Assembly (NCBI GenBank): GCA_050732995.1
Contig: JBOHSA010000012.1
Coordinates: 1-27,131, forward strand
Direction of reading: 5' to 3'
From: JBOHSA01 sp050732995
GTDB taxonomy: Bacteria > Gemmatimonadota > Gemmatimonadetes > Gemmatimonadales > GWC2-71-9
DNA: 27,131 nucleotides
Below are positions 1 to 7,717 of this stretch, one piece after another. The translations under genes were made by a program, and so were the position numbers. Under the pieces are notes generated by a model. The model was not told the origin of the DNA, made no database searches, and saw only the letters and a program-made list of their open reading frames with translations. Numbering within the stretch: the stretch's first letter is position 1; the number at the start of each line of letters is the position of its first letter.

Positions 1-18
1 TCCGGGGCGGCCCGACAA

Positions 19-24
19 AGGAGG
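19..24 (+). promoter_or_regulatory. ribosome binding site of the TPR gene
   Basis: AGGAGG lies 11 bases before the ATG at 36. It is a near-perfect Shine-Dalgarno sequence and fixes the start of the first gene. The 35 bases before the gene hold nothing else I can name. Confidence 0.6.
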
Positions 25-35
25 GAAGGCGCGGC

Positions 36-710
36 ATGGCGACATCGGTAGAGGCGGCGGAGCGGGCGGCAGCCCACAGCAGCGGGATTACGCATGCCCT
101 CGTCGCCTGGGTCCAGGGACACCGGCAAGTGGCCACGTACGCGAGCGGGGCGCTGCTCTTGGGAGTTCTTTTGTTCGCCTGGAACACCTGGTCCAGCCGG
201 CAGACCGAGGTGCGCGCGGGCGCCGCGCTCAGCGCGGCGCGCTCGGCATTCGAATCGAGGAACTACCCACTCGCGGCCAGCGAGCTGGCCCGCCTGGTGG
301 AAAACTACGCCGGAACCAACGCGGCCGAGGAAGGCACGCTGCTGCTGGCGAACGTCCGGATCCAACAGGGCCAGGTCGCGCAGGCAATTGAGTTGCTGCA
401 GCGCCTCGCTCCCAGCGCGAGCCGGTCGTATCAGGCCCAGGCCTACGGGCTCCTCGCCGCCGCGCTGGAGACCCAGGGACAGTTGAGGCCGGCGGCTGAG
501 GCGTACGAGGAGGGCTCGAAGCGCGCCGTATGGGATTGGATGAAGGCGCAGCTCCTAGCGGAAGCCGGGCGCGTCTGGGGACAGGCGGGGGACACGACCC
601 GGGCCGTGGCGAGCTACGCCCGGGTTGTGAAAGACTTTGGGGAGAGGGGGCCTGCCACGGAGGCCAAAGTTCGACTGGGAGAGCTGACAAAAGGGGCATG
701 GGCGCCCTAG
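36..710 (+). CDS. membrane-anchored tetratricopeptide repeat protein
   Basis: This is a 224-residue protein with a short cytoplasmic N-terminus, one transmembrane helix at about residues 33-52, and a C-terminal array of alanine-rich helical pairs (about 60-220) with the spacing of TPR units. Its layout resembles the YfgM/Tol-Pal-associated TPR proteins, which hang periplasmic TPR domains from a single N-terminal anchor and act as adaptors for envelope proteins. That comparison is by architecture only, and no partner is visible. The start is supported by a good ribosome binding site. The gene is convergent with dapF, and the gap between them holds a dif-like site. It is the only gene left of that site in the window and it points towards it. 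Confidence 0.75.
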   Translation: MATSVEAAERAAAHSSGITHALVAWVQGHRQVATYASGALLLGVLLFAWNTWSSRQTEVRAGAALSAARSAFESRNYPLAASELARLVENYAGTNAAEEGTLLLANVRIQQGQVAQAIELLQRLAPSASRSYQAQAYGLLAAALETQGQLRPAAEAYEEGSKRAVWDWMKAQLLAEAGRVWGQAGDTTRAVASYARVVKDFGERGPATEAKVRLGELTKGAWAP

Positions 711-713
711 TCG

Positions 714-741
714 ACTTCGTATAATAGATGTTATGTTAAGT
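714..741 (+). other. dif: candidate chromosomal dif site (XerC/XerD recombination site)
   Basis: The 28 bases read left arm ACTTCGTATAA (714-724), 6-base spacer TAGATG (725-730), right arm TTATGTTAAGT (731-741). By my alignment, the right (XerD) arm matches the E. coli dif arm TTATGTTAAAT at 10 of 11 positions, and the left (XerC) arm matches the B. subtilis dif arm ACTTCCTAGAA at 9 of 11. The arms are partial inverted repeats of each other (8 of 11), as in known dif sites. The site fills an AT-rich island in the 61-base gap between two convergent genes, and most genes to its right point towards it. At such sites XerC and XerD resolve chromosome dimers at the replication terminus. A Xer site used by a mobile element would look the same, but no mobile gene is nearby. 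Confidence 0.8.
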
Positions 742-771
742 TGGGCCTGGTGCAAATGTGGAGAACCAGTC

Positions 772-1581
772 TCACCCAAGCACCCCCCGAAACACCAACC
801 GCGCCTCCCCTGCCAGCCAGACATCGTTATACTGCTCCGTCCGCATGCTTCGGCCTCGCACCCCAAGGGTTCGGCCGCTCCGGGTCCGTACCGTGATCGG
901 GGGGCTGGCTAGGCCCCAGCTGTCCAGCGCGCAGGCCGCCGCTACCGCGCCGGTTCCGCACGCCAGGGTTTCCCCCTCGATGCCCCGCTCGTAGGTACGC
1001 ATCCGCCAGTCCGTTGGGTTCCCTCCGGGCGAGATGAAGTTCACGTTGGCTCCCCCCCCTGGAGCGAGGGCGGGATCGAACCGAAGGGCTCGACCTCGGG
1101 CCGCCAGATCCACCTGGTCCACGTCGTCCACCATGACCACCAGGTGCGGGACGCCGACGATCCCCAGGGCTGCGCGGTGCTCGCCGGGGATTACGCGCAA
1201 TCCTGGGATCTCGGCGGGCCTCAGGACGGGTGTGAGATGGAGCTCGGCCTGGTCTGTCTCGCCGAGGCACCGGCTCTGGTAGGTACCCGCGTCGGTTTCC
1301 AGCCACATGCCGTCGGCCGGCGCGATCCCCAGGCGTGCCGCCAGGCGGGTGCTGCACAGCGCGGCATTGCCGCACATGGTCGCGTGGGAGCCGTCGCTGT
1401 TGAAGTAGATCATGCGAGCCCAGCCCGGTTGCGCGTCGCTTCCGGGCCCGACGAACACCACCCCGTCCGCCCCGACGCCCGTGCCGCGGGCACAGACCAC
1501 GCGGATGTCGGCCGGGCTCCAGTCCCCGGGCGCGGACAGGCGGGCGTCCACCATGACGAAGTCGTTGCCCGACCCCGTCAT
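772..1581 (-). CDS. dapF: diaminopimelate epimerase
   Basis: It converts LL- to meso-diaminopimelate in the cytoplasm, the last step before the DAP branch feeds lysine and peptidoglycan synthesis. The 269-residue protein opens with the family signature MTGSGNDFVMVDAR. It carries both catalytic cysteines: C70 in MCGNAALC and C208 in ACGTGA. The ATG at 1581 is chosen because it heads this signature and gives a normal family length; the frame stays open further upstream without homology. The first cysteine loop is unusual: most DapF proteins have CGNGxRC there, whereas this one has CGNAALC. The gene is last in a minus-strand group and begins 20 bases after the stop of the upstream GT2 gene. It ends 30 bases from the dif-like site. 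Confidence 0.93.
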   Translation of the reverse strand: MTGSGNDFVMVDARLSAPGDWSPADIRVVCARGTGVGADGVVFVGPGSDAQPGWARMIYFNSDGSHATMCGNAALCSTRLAARLGIAPADGMWLETDAGTYQSRCLGETDQAELHLTPVLRPAEIPGLRVIPGEHRAALGIVGVPHLVVMVDDVDQVDLAARGRALRFDPALAPGGGANVNFISPGGNPTDWRMRTYERGIEGETLACGTGAVAAACALDSWGLASPPITVRTRSGRTLGVRGRSMRTEQYNDVWLAGEARLVFRGVLG

Positions 1582-1601
1582 CTTGTAGACCGGCAGGCCG
1601 A

Positions 1602-2324
1602 CTAGATGCGGCCGAACCAGGCCATCAGCCGCAGGCGCGGTACCATCCAGATCGCCTCGCGTACGATCGCCCGGTTCATCTTGCTTTGCCCTTCCGTCCG
1701 ATCGACGAAGACGATGGGCACCTCGGCCAACCGGAACCTTTTTCGCCATGCCCGGACACTCATTTCGATTTGGAAAGCGTACCCATTGGACCGGACGCGG
1801 TCGAGATCGATCACCTCGAGCACCCGCCTCCGGAAACACTTGAACCCGCCGGTCAGGTCCCAGATTCTGAGCCCCGTGATCCAGCGGGCGTAGATGTTCG
1901 CGCAATACGATAACAGCAGCCGACCCATGGGCCAGTTGACCACCGTCACCCGGCCGCCGAGGTAGCGGGAGCCGAGCACCAGATCGGCGTCCTCGACGAC
2001 CCGGAGGAACTCCTTCAGATGGACCGGGTCGTGGGAGAAGTCGGCGTCCATCTCGAAGACGTAATCGTAGCCGCGCGCGAGCGCCCATTTGAACCCCGCG
2101 ATATAGGCGGTGCCCAGCCCCAGCTTCCCTGCGCGGTGCACGACCTGCACCCGCGGCTCGGCCGCGGCCAGCCGATCCGCGAGGTCCCCCGTGCCGTCCG
2201 GCGAGCCGTCATCGATGACCAGCACCTCGAGCCGGAGGTCCTGGGCGAGGACCTGGGGCACGATGTGTGGCAGGTTGGCGGCCTCGTTGTACGTCGGGAT
2301 GATGACCAGCGCCCGCTCAGCCAT
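1602..2324 (-). CDS. polyprenol-phosphate mannosyltransferase-like glycosyltransferase (GT2)
   Basis: This 240-residue GT-A fold enzyme resembles dolichol/polyprenol-phosphate mannose synthases, which move a sugar from a nucleotide sugar to a lipid phosphate at the inner face of the membrane. Visible motifs are IPTYNEAANLPH at 9-20, VIDDGSPDGTGD at 36-47, EMDADFSHDP at 91-100 (the metal-binding DAD) and the SKMNRAIVREAIW segment near the C-terminus typical of DPM1-type enzymes. It has no C-terminal membrane helices, like the single-domain DPM1 form. Its ATG overlaps the stop of the YfhO gene by 8 bases, so the two are likely co-translated. The lipid-linked sugar it makes could be the donor for the YfhO-type protein. 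The exact sugar is not visible from the sequence. Confidence 0.85.
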   Translation of the reverse strand: MAERALVIIPTYNEAANLPHIVPQVLAQDLRLEVLVIDDGSPDGTGDLADRLAAAEPRVQVVHRAGKLGLGTAYIAGFKWALARGYDYVFEMDADFSHDPVHLKEFLRVVEDADLVLGSRYLGGRVTVVNWPMGRLLLSYCANIYARWITGLRIWDLTGGFKCFRRRVLEVIDLDRVRSNGYAFQIEMSVRAWRKRFRLAEVPIVFVDRTEGQSKMNRAIVREAIWMVPRLRLMAWFGRI

Positions 2325-4683
2325 TCCGCCTCCAGCCGCGGGCCGCCGGTACCACCAAGGCGGCGAGCACCAGCACGAGCGACAGGAGCCCTATCAGCTT
2401 TCCCCGGGTGTAGGTGGCGGAGCGGTAGGTCAGCTCCACCCGACGCGCACCGGTGGACACCGGGACGGTGATCAGCGCCTCGTCGCCGCGGAGGACGTGG
2501 GCGGGGGCTCCATCCACGGTCGCTCGCCAGTCGACGTACCAGTTCTCCGCCACGAGCACATAGCTCGGCGCCGGAGGGGCGGGATCGAGCGCGATCACCA
2601 TGGCCCCGGGCCGCCACTGAGTGACCTGGGCACGCGCGGGGCTCGGGGCGGGCCAATCGGCGACGGGTGGCGGGTTCACGGGCGCGTCCGGGGGCAGCAA
2701 CACGACGCGATCGAAGCCCGGCAGGCGGGGGTCGGCCAGGGTGGGCGGGATGCTGGCCTCGTCGACCTTCACGGCTGCCGGTACCACCCGAGCATAGGGT
2801 GGCGCCGTGTCGGCCTCGAACAGGTACCCCGGCCGCCCCGTTACCGTCGGGACAGGGCCCAGGACGCGGTGGTAGCCCGGGATCTTAATCGTATCGGAAG
2901 CGATGACGTAGCGTAGCGCCAGCAAGCTCCAGAGCTGGGTGGAGCTGAAGAGATAGCGCCACTCGTTCCTGCCCCCGAGCAGTTCGTCGTAGTAGCGCAG
3001 CTGGTTCCCCTGGTAGCCCAGCACCTGCGCCACATCGTGCGCCATCAGCACGTTCTGCGGGTACACGCCCAGGTCGAACACGCGGAACGGAGGTGTTTCG
3101 CTCCGCAGTCGAGTCACCAGCGAATCCGGCCGATACAGCCCTTCGGAGGGTGGATCGGTATAGACCCAGAAGTGGCGCCCATCGCGCCACAGGTCCGCGC
3201 CGACCACGAGCGGAAGCCCGATCGCGAAGGCCCGCAGGGGGATCCGGCCGGCGAGGCGGCCGACTGCGAGGAGGGCCGTGACGCCGAGGGCAAAAGCGCC
3301 GATCAGGACGCTGACGCGAATGGTGGGCCCGAGAGCGGTTGCTCCGCCCTCGCGGCCGGCGGGCGCGAGGGCGGTGGCCAAGCCCTCGAAGGCGCCGGCC
3401 ACCGCCAGCAAGGCCACCACGCCGGCCGCCACGAGCCACGCGGTGACGTGGCGCCGGCCCTCCCCTCGCTCCACCCGCGCCGCGCCCAGCGCGGCGAACA
3501 GCGCGGTCACGAAGGCGACGATGAAAAACGCCATCCCGGGGGCGCGCGTCTTTTTCACCAGCGGCATGACGGTCCACCACAGCCGGTAAAACGGGGTCGC
3601 CCCGGCCAGACTCACCAGCAGGAACAGCAGGCCGATCCCGCCGAGCCACCAGAGCAGCCGGCGGCGGCGGTCGCCCGCCCCGAGCACCGCGAGCGCCACG
3701 ACCGGGAGGCCCAGGTATTCCGAGTGCAGTTTGAGCGGGTTCGAGCCCCAGTAGGGCCCGTCGGGCCATGGGTGACCTACTCCGGTGAACCCCGCCAAGA
3801 GGAACTCCGGCACGTGGTCCCAGGGAATCCCGTACGAAACGGATCCCTCATAGCCGTAATAACCAGTGGCCCGCGGCGAATGTGGGATGTATTCGAGGAA
3901 CGGCAGGATCTGCGGCATCGCGATGCCGAATCCCAGGACGATTGCCCCCAGGGCGACCACCAGCCGTCCGAGCCGGGGCCGCACCGGCTCGGTGGTGGGC
4001 TCGCCGAACGTGAGGTAGAGCGCAAACAGGCCGGCCGCGATCAGCAGCAGGTACGCCGTCTGGACGTGCGGGCTGAGCAAGCAGAGCGCGACGGCCAGGC
4101 TCAACAGCGGATGGCCCCACGGGCGGCGGTCGCGCAGCGCCGCGACCAGCGCCAGGAGCGCGAGCGGCAGCATGGTCGAAACGAACAGTTTACCGTCGTG
4201 CCCGGGATGGGCATAGGACACGATGACGCCGGAGAGCTGGTAGGCGAGGCCGCCCACGACCGCTCCTAACCACGAGACGCCCAGCCGGCGCAGGAAGAGA
4301 TAAGTGAAACAGCCCGCCAGGATGTAATGCAACACGTACGCCAGGTTCATGACGACATGGGCGGGCAGCACCAGCCGCAACAGCGAGGTCGGATAGAGCA
4401 CGTCGCCATGGGTCACGACGGCGAGATAGGGCAACCCGCCGAAGATCAGGGGGTTCCAGAGCGGCATTTCGCCGGTGGCGCGCCACTGCTCCGCCTGCCA
4501 GGCATCGAACGCGTACCCGCTCGAGTACTGATCCCCCCCGGGCGCCGCGAGCCACTGCCCGCCGAGCATCGGCAAGGCCAGCACCGCGACGAACAGCGAG
4601 CACGCGAGCAGCGCGGCGAGGTGCGGATGCGCGGGGGTGAAGGGGGGTGAGTGAGGAGCGCGGTCGGTCGGCGTGGTAGTCAT
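2317..4683 (-). CDS. YfhO-family polytopic membrane protein (putative GT-C glycosyltransferase)
   Basis: This 788-residue protein has roughly a dozen hydrophobic helices, followed by an extracytoplasmic C-terminal beta domain (about 600-750) and a final membrane helix. The pattern AAPGGDQYSSGY, WNPLIFGGLPYLA, the early GHDGK loop and the late VLVAENWYVDWRATVDG segment is that of the YfhO family. In Firmicutes YfhO is linked to glycosylation of teichoic acid using lipid-linked sugars; the substrate here is unknown. The ATG at 4683 is chosen because it overlaps the upstream stop as ATGA. The frame is open to 5805 but the extra part only shadows the upstream gene. The downstream polyprenol-phosphate sugar synthase may supply its donor. 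Confidence 0.82.
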   Translation of the reverse strand: MTTTPTDRAPHSPPFTPAHPHLAALLACSLFVAVLALPMLGGQWLAAPGGDQYSSGYAFDAWQAEQWRATGEMPLWNPLIFGGLPYLAVVTHGDVLYPTSLLRLVLPAHVVMNLAYVLHYILAGCFTYLFLRRLGVSWLGAVVGGLAYQLSGVIVSYAHPGHDGKLFVSTMLPLALLALVAALRDRRPWGHPLLSLAVALCLLSPHVQTAYLLLIAAGLFALYLTFGEPTTEPVRPRLGRLVVALGAIVLGFGIAMPQILPFLEYIPHSPRATGYYGYEGSVSYGIPWDHVPEFLLAGFTGVGHPWPDGPYWGSNPLKLHSEYLGLPVVALAVLGAGDRRRRLLWWLGGIGLLFLLVSLAGATPFYRLWWTVMPLVKKTRAPGMAFFIVAFVTALFAALGAARVERGEGRRHVTAWLVAAGVVALLAVAGAFEGLATALAPAGREGGATALGPTIRVSVLIGAFALGVTALLAVGRLAGRIPLRAFAIGLPLVVGADLWRDGRHFWVYTDPPSEGLYRPDSLVTRLRSETPPFRVFDLGVYPQNVLMAHDVAQVLGYQGNQLRYYDELLGGRNEWRYLFSSTQLWSLLALRYVIASDTIKIPGYHRVLGPVPTVTGRPGYLFEADTAPPYARVVPAAVKVDEASIPPTLADPRLPGFDRVVLLPPDAPVNPPPVADWPAPSPARAQVTQWRPGAMVIALDPAPPAPSYVLVAENWYVDWRATVDGAPAHVLRGDEALITVPVSTGARRVELTYRSATYTRGKLIGLLSLVLVLAALVVPAARGWRRNG

Positions 4684-5696
4684 GCGTCGTGGTGTGCCAT
4701 CGGGTTCGCGGTTGGGACAGCCCGGCTGGAGCTGGGCAGCGCGAGCACGACTGCAGCCGCCACGACCTCGAGCGCGGTCAGCCAGATGCGCGACGCGGCC
4801 GCGAGAATCACCGCATCCCCGCTGCCCAATACCGGAGACAGCACGCCGATCAGCGTTGCCTCCCGCACCATGAGGCCAGCAGGCGCGAACACGGCGATCA
4901 CGCCCGCGACGTAGCTGCCGGTGAAGGCGGCGATGTAGAACCCCCACGAGCCGGGAACCGCCCCCAAAAGGCCCTGGGCGAGCAGCCGGAACGCGACCCC
5001 GTAGAGCAGCCACGGGGCGACGAGGGTCAGAGCAAACAGCCCCAGGCGACCCGGCGTGAGCTCCGACCAGACGAGCCGGAGCCCGGGGACCCGGCGCTCG
5101 AGCCAGCGTCCCAGGCGGCTCTCCGCCGCCCGGCGCCCGGGAACGGCGAGGGCCAAGGCCCCGAGGCCCGCCGCGGCAATGAGGGCCGCCTGCCACCACG
5201 TCGCGTGTAATACCGCCGGCGTGAGCACCGCCAACACCAGTAAACCGGTGATCAGGAGCACCACCTGCTCGAACAGCACGGTGGCGGTGGCAGCGACCGG
5301 CGATACGCCGTGGTAGGACGCCATCGCCGCGAGGCTCGCGAACTGCCAGACGGTCCCTGGAATGAATCGCGTCAGATTGGTGGTGAACCAGATGCGCGCC
5401 GCGGCGCGGTAGCGCACGCGCGCGGCGCACCACCGCAGGCTCGCGGTCCACGCGGCCAGGAGTACCGCCAGGGTCACCAAGACGAGGACGCCGCTCAACA
5501 CCAGCGGTCCCGCGCGCCAGGCTAGGTCGCGATTGCGGATGACCGGCCAGTGTGGCGCCGCCATCCGGACGACGTAGTACCCGGCCCCCACCAGGACCAC
5601 CGCTTGGAGGGCTCGAAACCACCACACCTTGCGCCGGCCCGGCGCATCGGTCGACGTGGGGTCTGCCAGGGCGTACCCTTTGCCAAAGGGAAGCAC
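4680..5696 (-). CDS. UPF0104 / lysylphosphatidylglycerol synthase transmembrane-type flippase-like protein
   Basis: This 338-residue protein has about eight transmembrane helices. Family signatures are NLTRFIPGTVWQFASLAAMA (about 107-126), the FEQVVLLITGLLVL helix, and the FIAAFTGSYVAG/VFAPAGLMVREA region near the C-terminus. Members are relatives of the membrane half of MprF and are often found beside glycosyltransferases, where a lipid-flipping role is proposed. It is first in the group with YfhO and the GT2 enzyme and overlaps YfhO by ATGA. The start is uncertain: GTG at 5696 gives the longest form, with no clear ribosome binding site. It is divergent from the GT4 gene at 5753. Confidence 0.8.
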   Translation of the reverse strand: MLPFGKGYALADPTSTDAPGRRKVWWFRALQAVVLVGAGYYVVRMAAPHWPVIRNRDLAWRAGPLVLSGVLVLVTLAVLLAAWTASLRWCAARVRYRAAARIWFTTNLTRFIPGTVWQFASLAAMASYHGVSPVAATATVLFEQVVLLITGLLVLAVLTPAVLHATWWQAALIAAAGLGALALAVPGRRAAESRLGRWLERRVPGLRLVWSELTPGRLGLFALTLVAPWLLYGVAFRLLAQGLLGAVPGSWGFYIAAFTGSYVAGVIAVFAPAGLMVREATLIGVLSPVLGSGDAVILAAASRIWLTALEVVAAAVVLALPSSSRAVPTANPMAHHDA

Positions 5697-5752
5697 GCGA
5701 CGGGGATAACCGCTGCCAAGATAATCGCGAGGGGGCTATAGTACAGGCCCGG
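5697..5752. promoter_or_regulatory. divergent intergenic region, probable promoters
   Basis: These 56 bases separate two divergently transcribed genes and must carry at least part of their control signals. They are more AT-rich than their surroundings, with GATAAT at 5720-5725 and TATAGT at 5737-5742 on the + strand, both resembling -10 boxes. I see no convincing -35 partner at a correct distance, so no single promoter can be assigned. Confidence 0.3.
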
Positions 5753-6949
5753 ATGCGCATCCTGCACGTGGTGACGGCTTTTCCGCGCGGGCCCGAGGAT
5801 GTCATCGTGCCCTGGCTCGTGGAGCTGTTGCAGCGGCTGGAACGTGCCGGACACGAGGTGGAAGTCTTCTGTTCGGCGTACCGCGGCGGCGGCGGGCGGC
5901 AGTTCGCTGGGATCCCGGTGCACCGGTTCCGCTACTTCCCCGCCCGCTGGGAAGACCTCACTCACGACGAAGCGGCGCCCGACAGGCTGCGACGCTCGGG
6001 GCGCTACAAGGTGATGCCGGCGTTCTACGTGGCCGGGGGCGTGATCGGAATCTGGCGACTCTGCCGGCGCCGGCGCTACGACGTCGTGCACGTGCACTGG
6101 CCCATGCCCCACGCCCTGTTCGGCGCCGTGGCCCGGGCGGCCTGTGGCGCGCGGCTCGTCACGCAGTGGTACGGCGTCGAGCTGCGCTGGGTGCAGAGCT
6201 CCCTGCGGTGGCTGCGGTGGCTTGCACGCTGGGCGCTGCGCACCTCCGACCAAGTCGTCGCGATCTCGTCGTACACGGCGCAGGAGATCGCCCGGCTCGC
6301 GCCCGTGGCGGTCCGGGTCATTCCCTACACCACCGCCCTCCCGGAGCGGCCCTCCCCTGGCGCGTCCCGCCCCGGCCCGCCACCGGGGCTGTTCCGCATC
6401 GTGTTCGTCGGTCGCCTGGTGGAACGCAAGGGCGTGACGCATCTGGTGGACGCGGTGCTTCGCCTCCCGCCGCAGCTCGGCGCTCGGCTCGAGATCATCG
6501 GCGAAGGGCCGGAACGGCCCCGCCTCGAGGCCCAGATCCGCCAGGCGGGTCTGGAGGGCCGGGTCGTGCTGCGCGGCCGCGTGTCGGAGCGGGAGCTGCA
6601 GACGGCTTACGAGGGCGCCCAGGCCGTGGTGCTCCCGTCGGTGCTCGACGCGCGCAGCGATACCGAGGGCTTGGGCGTCGTCCTGCTCGAGGCCATGAGT
6701 TACGGCGTGCCGGTGATCGGCAGCTGGCTGGGCGGGATCACCGACATCATCCGCGACGGGGAGACGGGCCTGCTGGTGCCGCCTCAGGACCCCGCCGCGC
6801 TGGCTGGCGCCCTGCAACGCCTGGCCGACGACGCGGGCCTCGCCGCCCGCCTGGCGGAGGCGGGGGCGCGCCACGTGCGCGTGAGCTTCAGCTGGGATGC
6901 GATTGTAGCCCAGTGGCAGGCGTGCTACGCCGCCGCAGCAGAAAAATGA
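5753..6949 (+). CDS. GT4-family glycosyltransferase
   Basis: This 398-residue GT-B fold enzyme has an N-terminal acceptor half starting MRILHVVTAFPRGPEDVIVP and a C-terminal nucleotide-sugar half. The latter shows VGRLVERKGVTHLVDAV, the EGP/LRGRVSEREL region, and the retaining-enzyme E-x7-E motif in EGLGVVLLEAMSYGVPVIGS. Such enzymes build polysaccharides, O-antigens or glycolipids at the cytoplasmic face; the sugar cannot be read here. The ATG at 5753 is chosen because it starts the MRILHVV strand; the frame is open upstream to 5552 without homology. It is one of only three + genes right of the dif-like site. Its 3' end overlaps the end of the convergent methyltransferase gene by 62 bases. 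Confidence 0.9.
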   Translation: MRILHVVTAFPRGPEDVIVPWLVELLQRLERAGHEVEVFCSAYRGGGGRQFAGIPVHRFRYFPARWEDLTHDEAAPDRLRRSGRYKVMPAFYVAGGVIGIWRLCRRRRYDVVHVHWPMPHALFGAVARAACGARLVTQWYGVELRWVQSSLRWLRWLARWALRTSDQVVAISSYTAQEIARLAPVAVRVIPYTTALPERPSPGASRPGPPPGLFRIVFVGRLVERKGVTHLVDAVLRLPPQLGARLEIIGEGPERPRLEAQIRQAGLEGRVVLRGRVSERELQTAYEGAQAVVLPSVLDARSDTEGLGVVLLEAMSYGVPVIGSWLGGITDIIRDGETGLLVPPQDPAALAGALQRLADDAGLAARLAEAGARHVRVSFSWDAIVAQWQACYAAAAEK

Positions 6950-7622
6950 ACTGATATTCCCACCGCAGCGGGATCAGCCGCCAGGCAGCTTCCAGGAGCA
7001 CGCCCTTCAGCAGGGCCAGCGGCGCGCTGCGGCGCAGCTGGCGCCACTTCACCGCGTGCCAGCGGTCCGGGAGCACGCGTTCGACTTCCAGGCCGTGTCG
7101 GGTGAAGAGGGACTCCCACGCCCCGAGCGGCAGCAGCTGCTCGTTGATGTCTTGCTGGCTGGTACCGTGGCGGCCGAGCAGCTTCCACCCGACGAACGCC
7201 GCGTTGGGCACCATGATGCAGAAGCGGGCCGTGGGCTTCGCGACGCGCAACATCTCGCGGAGGCCCTGGCCCAGGTCGCCGAAGTGTTCCAGGGAGCCGA
7301 GGCAGGTCACGTAGTCGAAGGTGTGGTCGCGGAAGCACAGGGACTCGCCCGGGCCCACGGCGAGGCGGAACGTCGGGGAGATCCGGCGGGCGAGTCGGAC
7401 CGCCGCATCGGACAGATCCACTCCGTGGGCGGTGATGCCGCGCTCGGCGGCGGCCTTGAGCAACAGTCCGGCCCCGCAACTCACGTCGAGCAGTTTCGTC
7501 CCAGGCCGCGCGTCGAGGAGGTCCAGGAACAGCGGGTAGGCCTCCGGCGGCCGCATGCTGTCGAGGCCCAGGGCGGCGTAATGGCGGTTGTACCAGGCGC
7601 GGATCTCGGGCTCGGTCGGCAT
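6888..7622 (-). CDS. class I SAM-dependent methyltransferase
   Basis: This 244-residue protein has a Rossmann-fold methyltransferase core: motif I LLDVSCGAGLLLKAA, the GVDLSDAAVRLAR acidic strand-2 end, and post-motif FDYVTCLGSLEHF. It is of the Methyltransf_11 type, small and soluble. The C-terminal third is basic with an aromatic patch (WRLIPLRWEYQFIF) that could touch the membrane. The ATG at 7622 begins the typical EPEIRAWYNRHYA helix, while the open frame up to 7676 adds 18 residues without homology. The acceptor is unknown; between glycosyltransferases, a sugar or lipid-linked glycan is possible. Convergent with the GT4 gene, overlapping it by 62 bases. Confidence 0.85.
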   Translation of the reverse strand: MPTEPEIRAWYNRHYAALGLDSMRPPEAYPLFLDLLDARPGTKLLDVSCGAGLLLKAAAERGITAHGVDLSDAAVRLARRISPTFRLAVGPGESLCFRDHTFDYVTCLGSLEHFGDLGQGLREMLRVAKPTARFCIMVPNAAFVGWKLLGRHGTSQQDINEQLLPLGAWESLFTRHGLEVERVLPDRWHAVKWRQLRRSAPLALLKGVLLEAAWRLIPLRWEYQFIFLLRRRSTPATGLQSHPS

Positions 7623-7717
7623 TGGGCGTGGGCTCGGGCGCTGAGCTCGTACGATAGCCGTGCAAGGCCCCGCCACGACAGCCCCCCGGCGTCCGGCGCC
7701 TGGTCTCGGCGGAGGCG

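Noticed and set aside
714..741. The Xer site as the attachment site of an integrated mobile element
   Set aside because: No integrase, phage, plasmid or toxin gene and no second copy of the site is visible in the window; ordinary housekeeping genes flank it.
772..2088. A 438-codon frame for DapF
   Set aside because: The part upstream of 1581 is the shadow of the GT2 gene; the DapF signature begins at the ATG at 1581.
3037..4269. Long + strand open frames opposite the YfhO gene and similar ones opposite pyrG, lptB and the kds genes
   Set aside because: They are antisense shadows typical of high-GC DNA, with no domain or codon pattern of a real protein.
2317..5805. A single 1162-codon open frame that could be read as a giant fusion protein
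   Set aside because: Its first 374 codons only shadow the UPF0104 gene in another frame. The real YfhO start at 4683 overlaps the upstream stop as ATGA.
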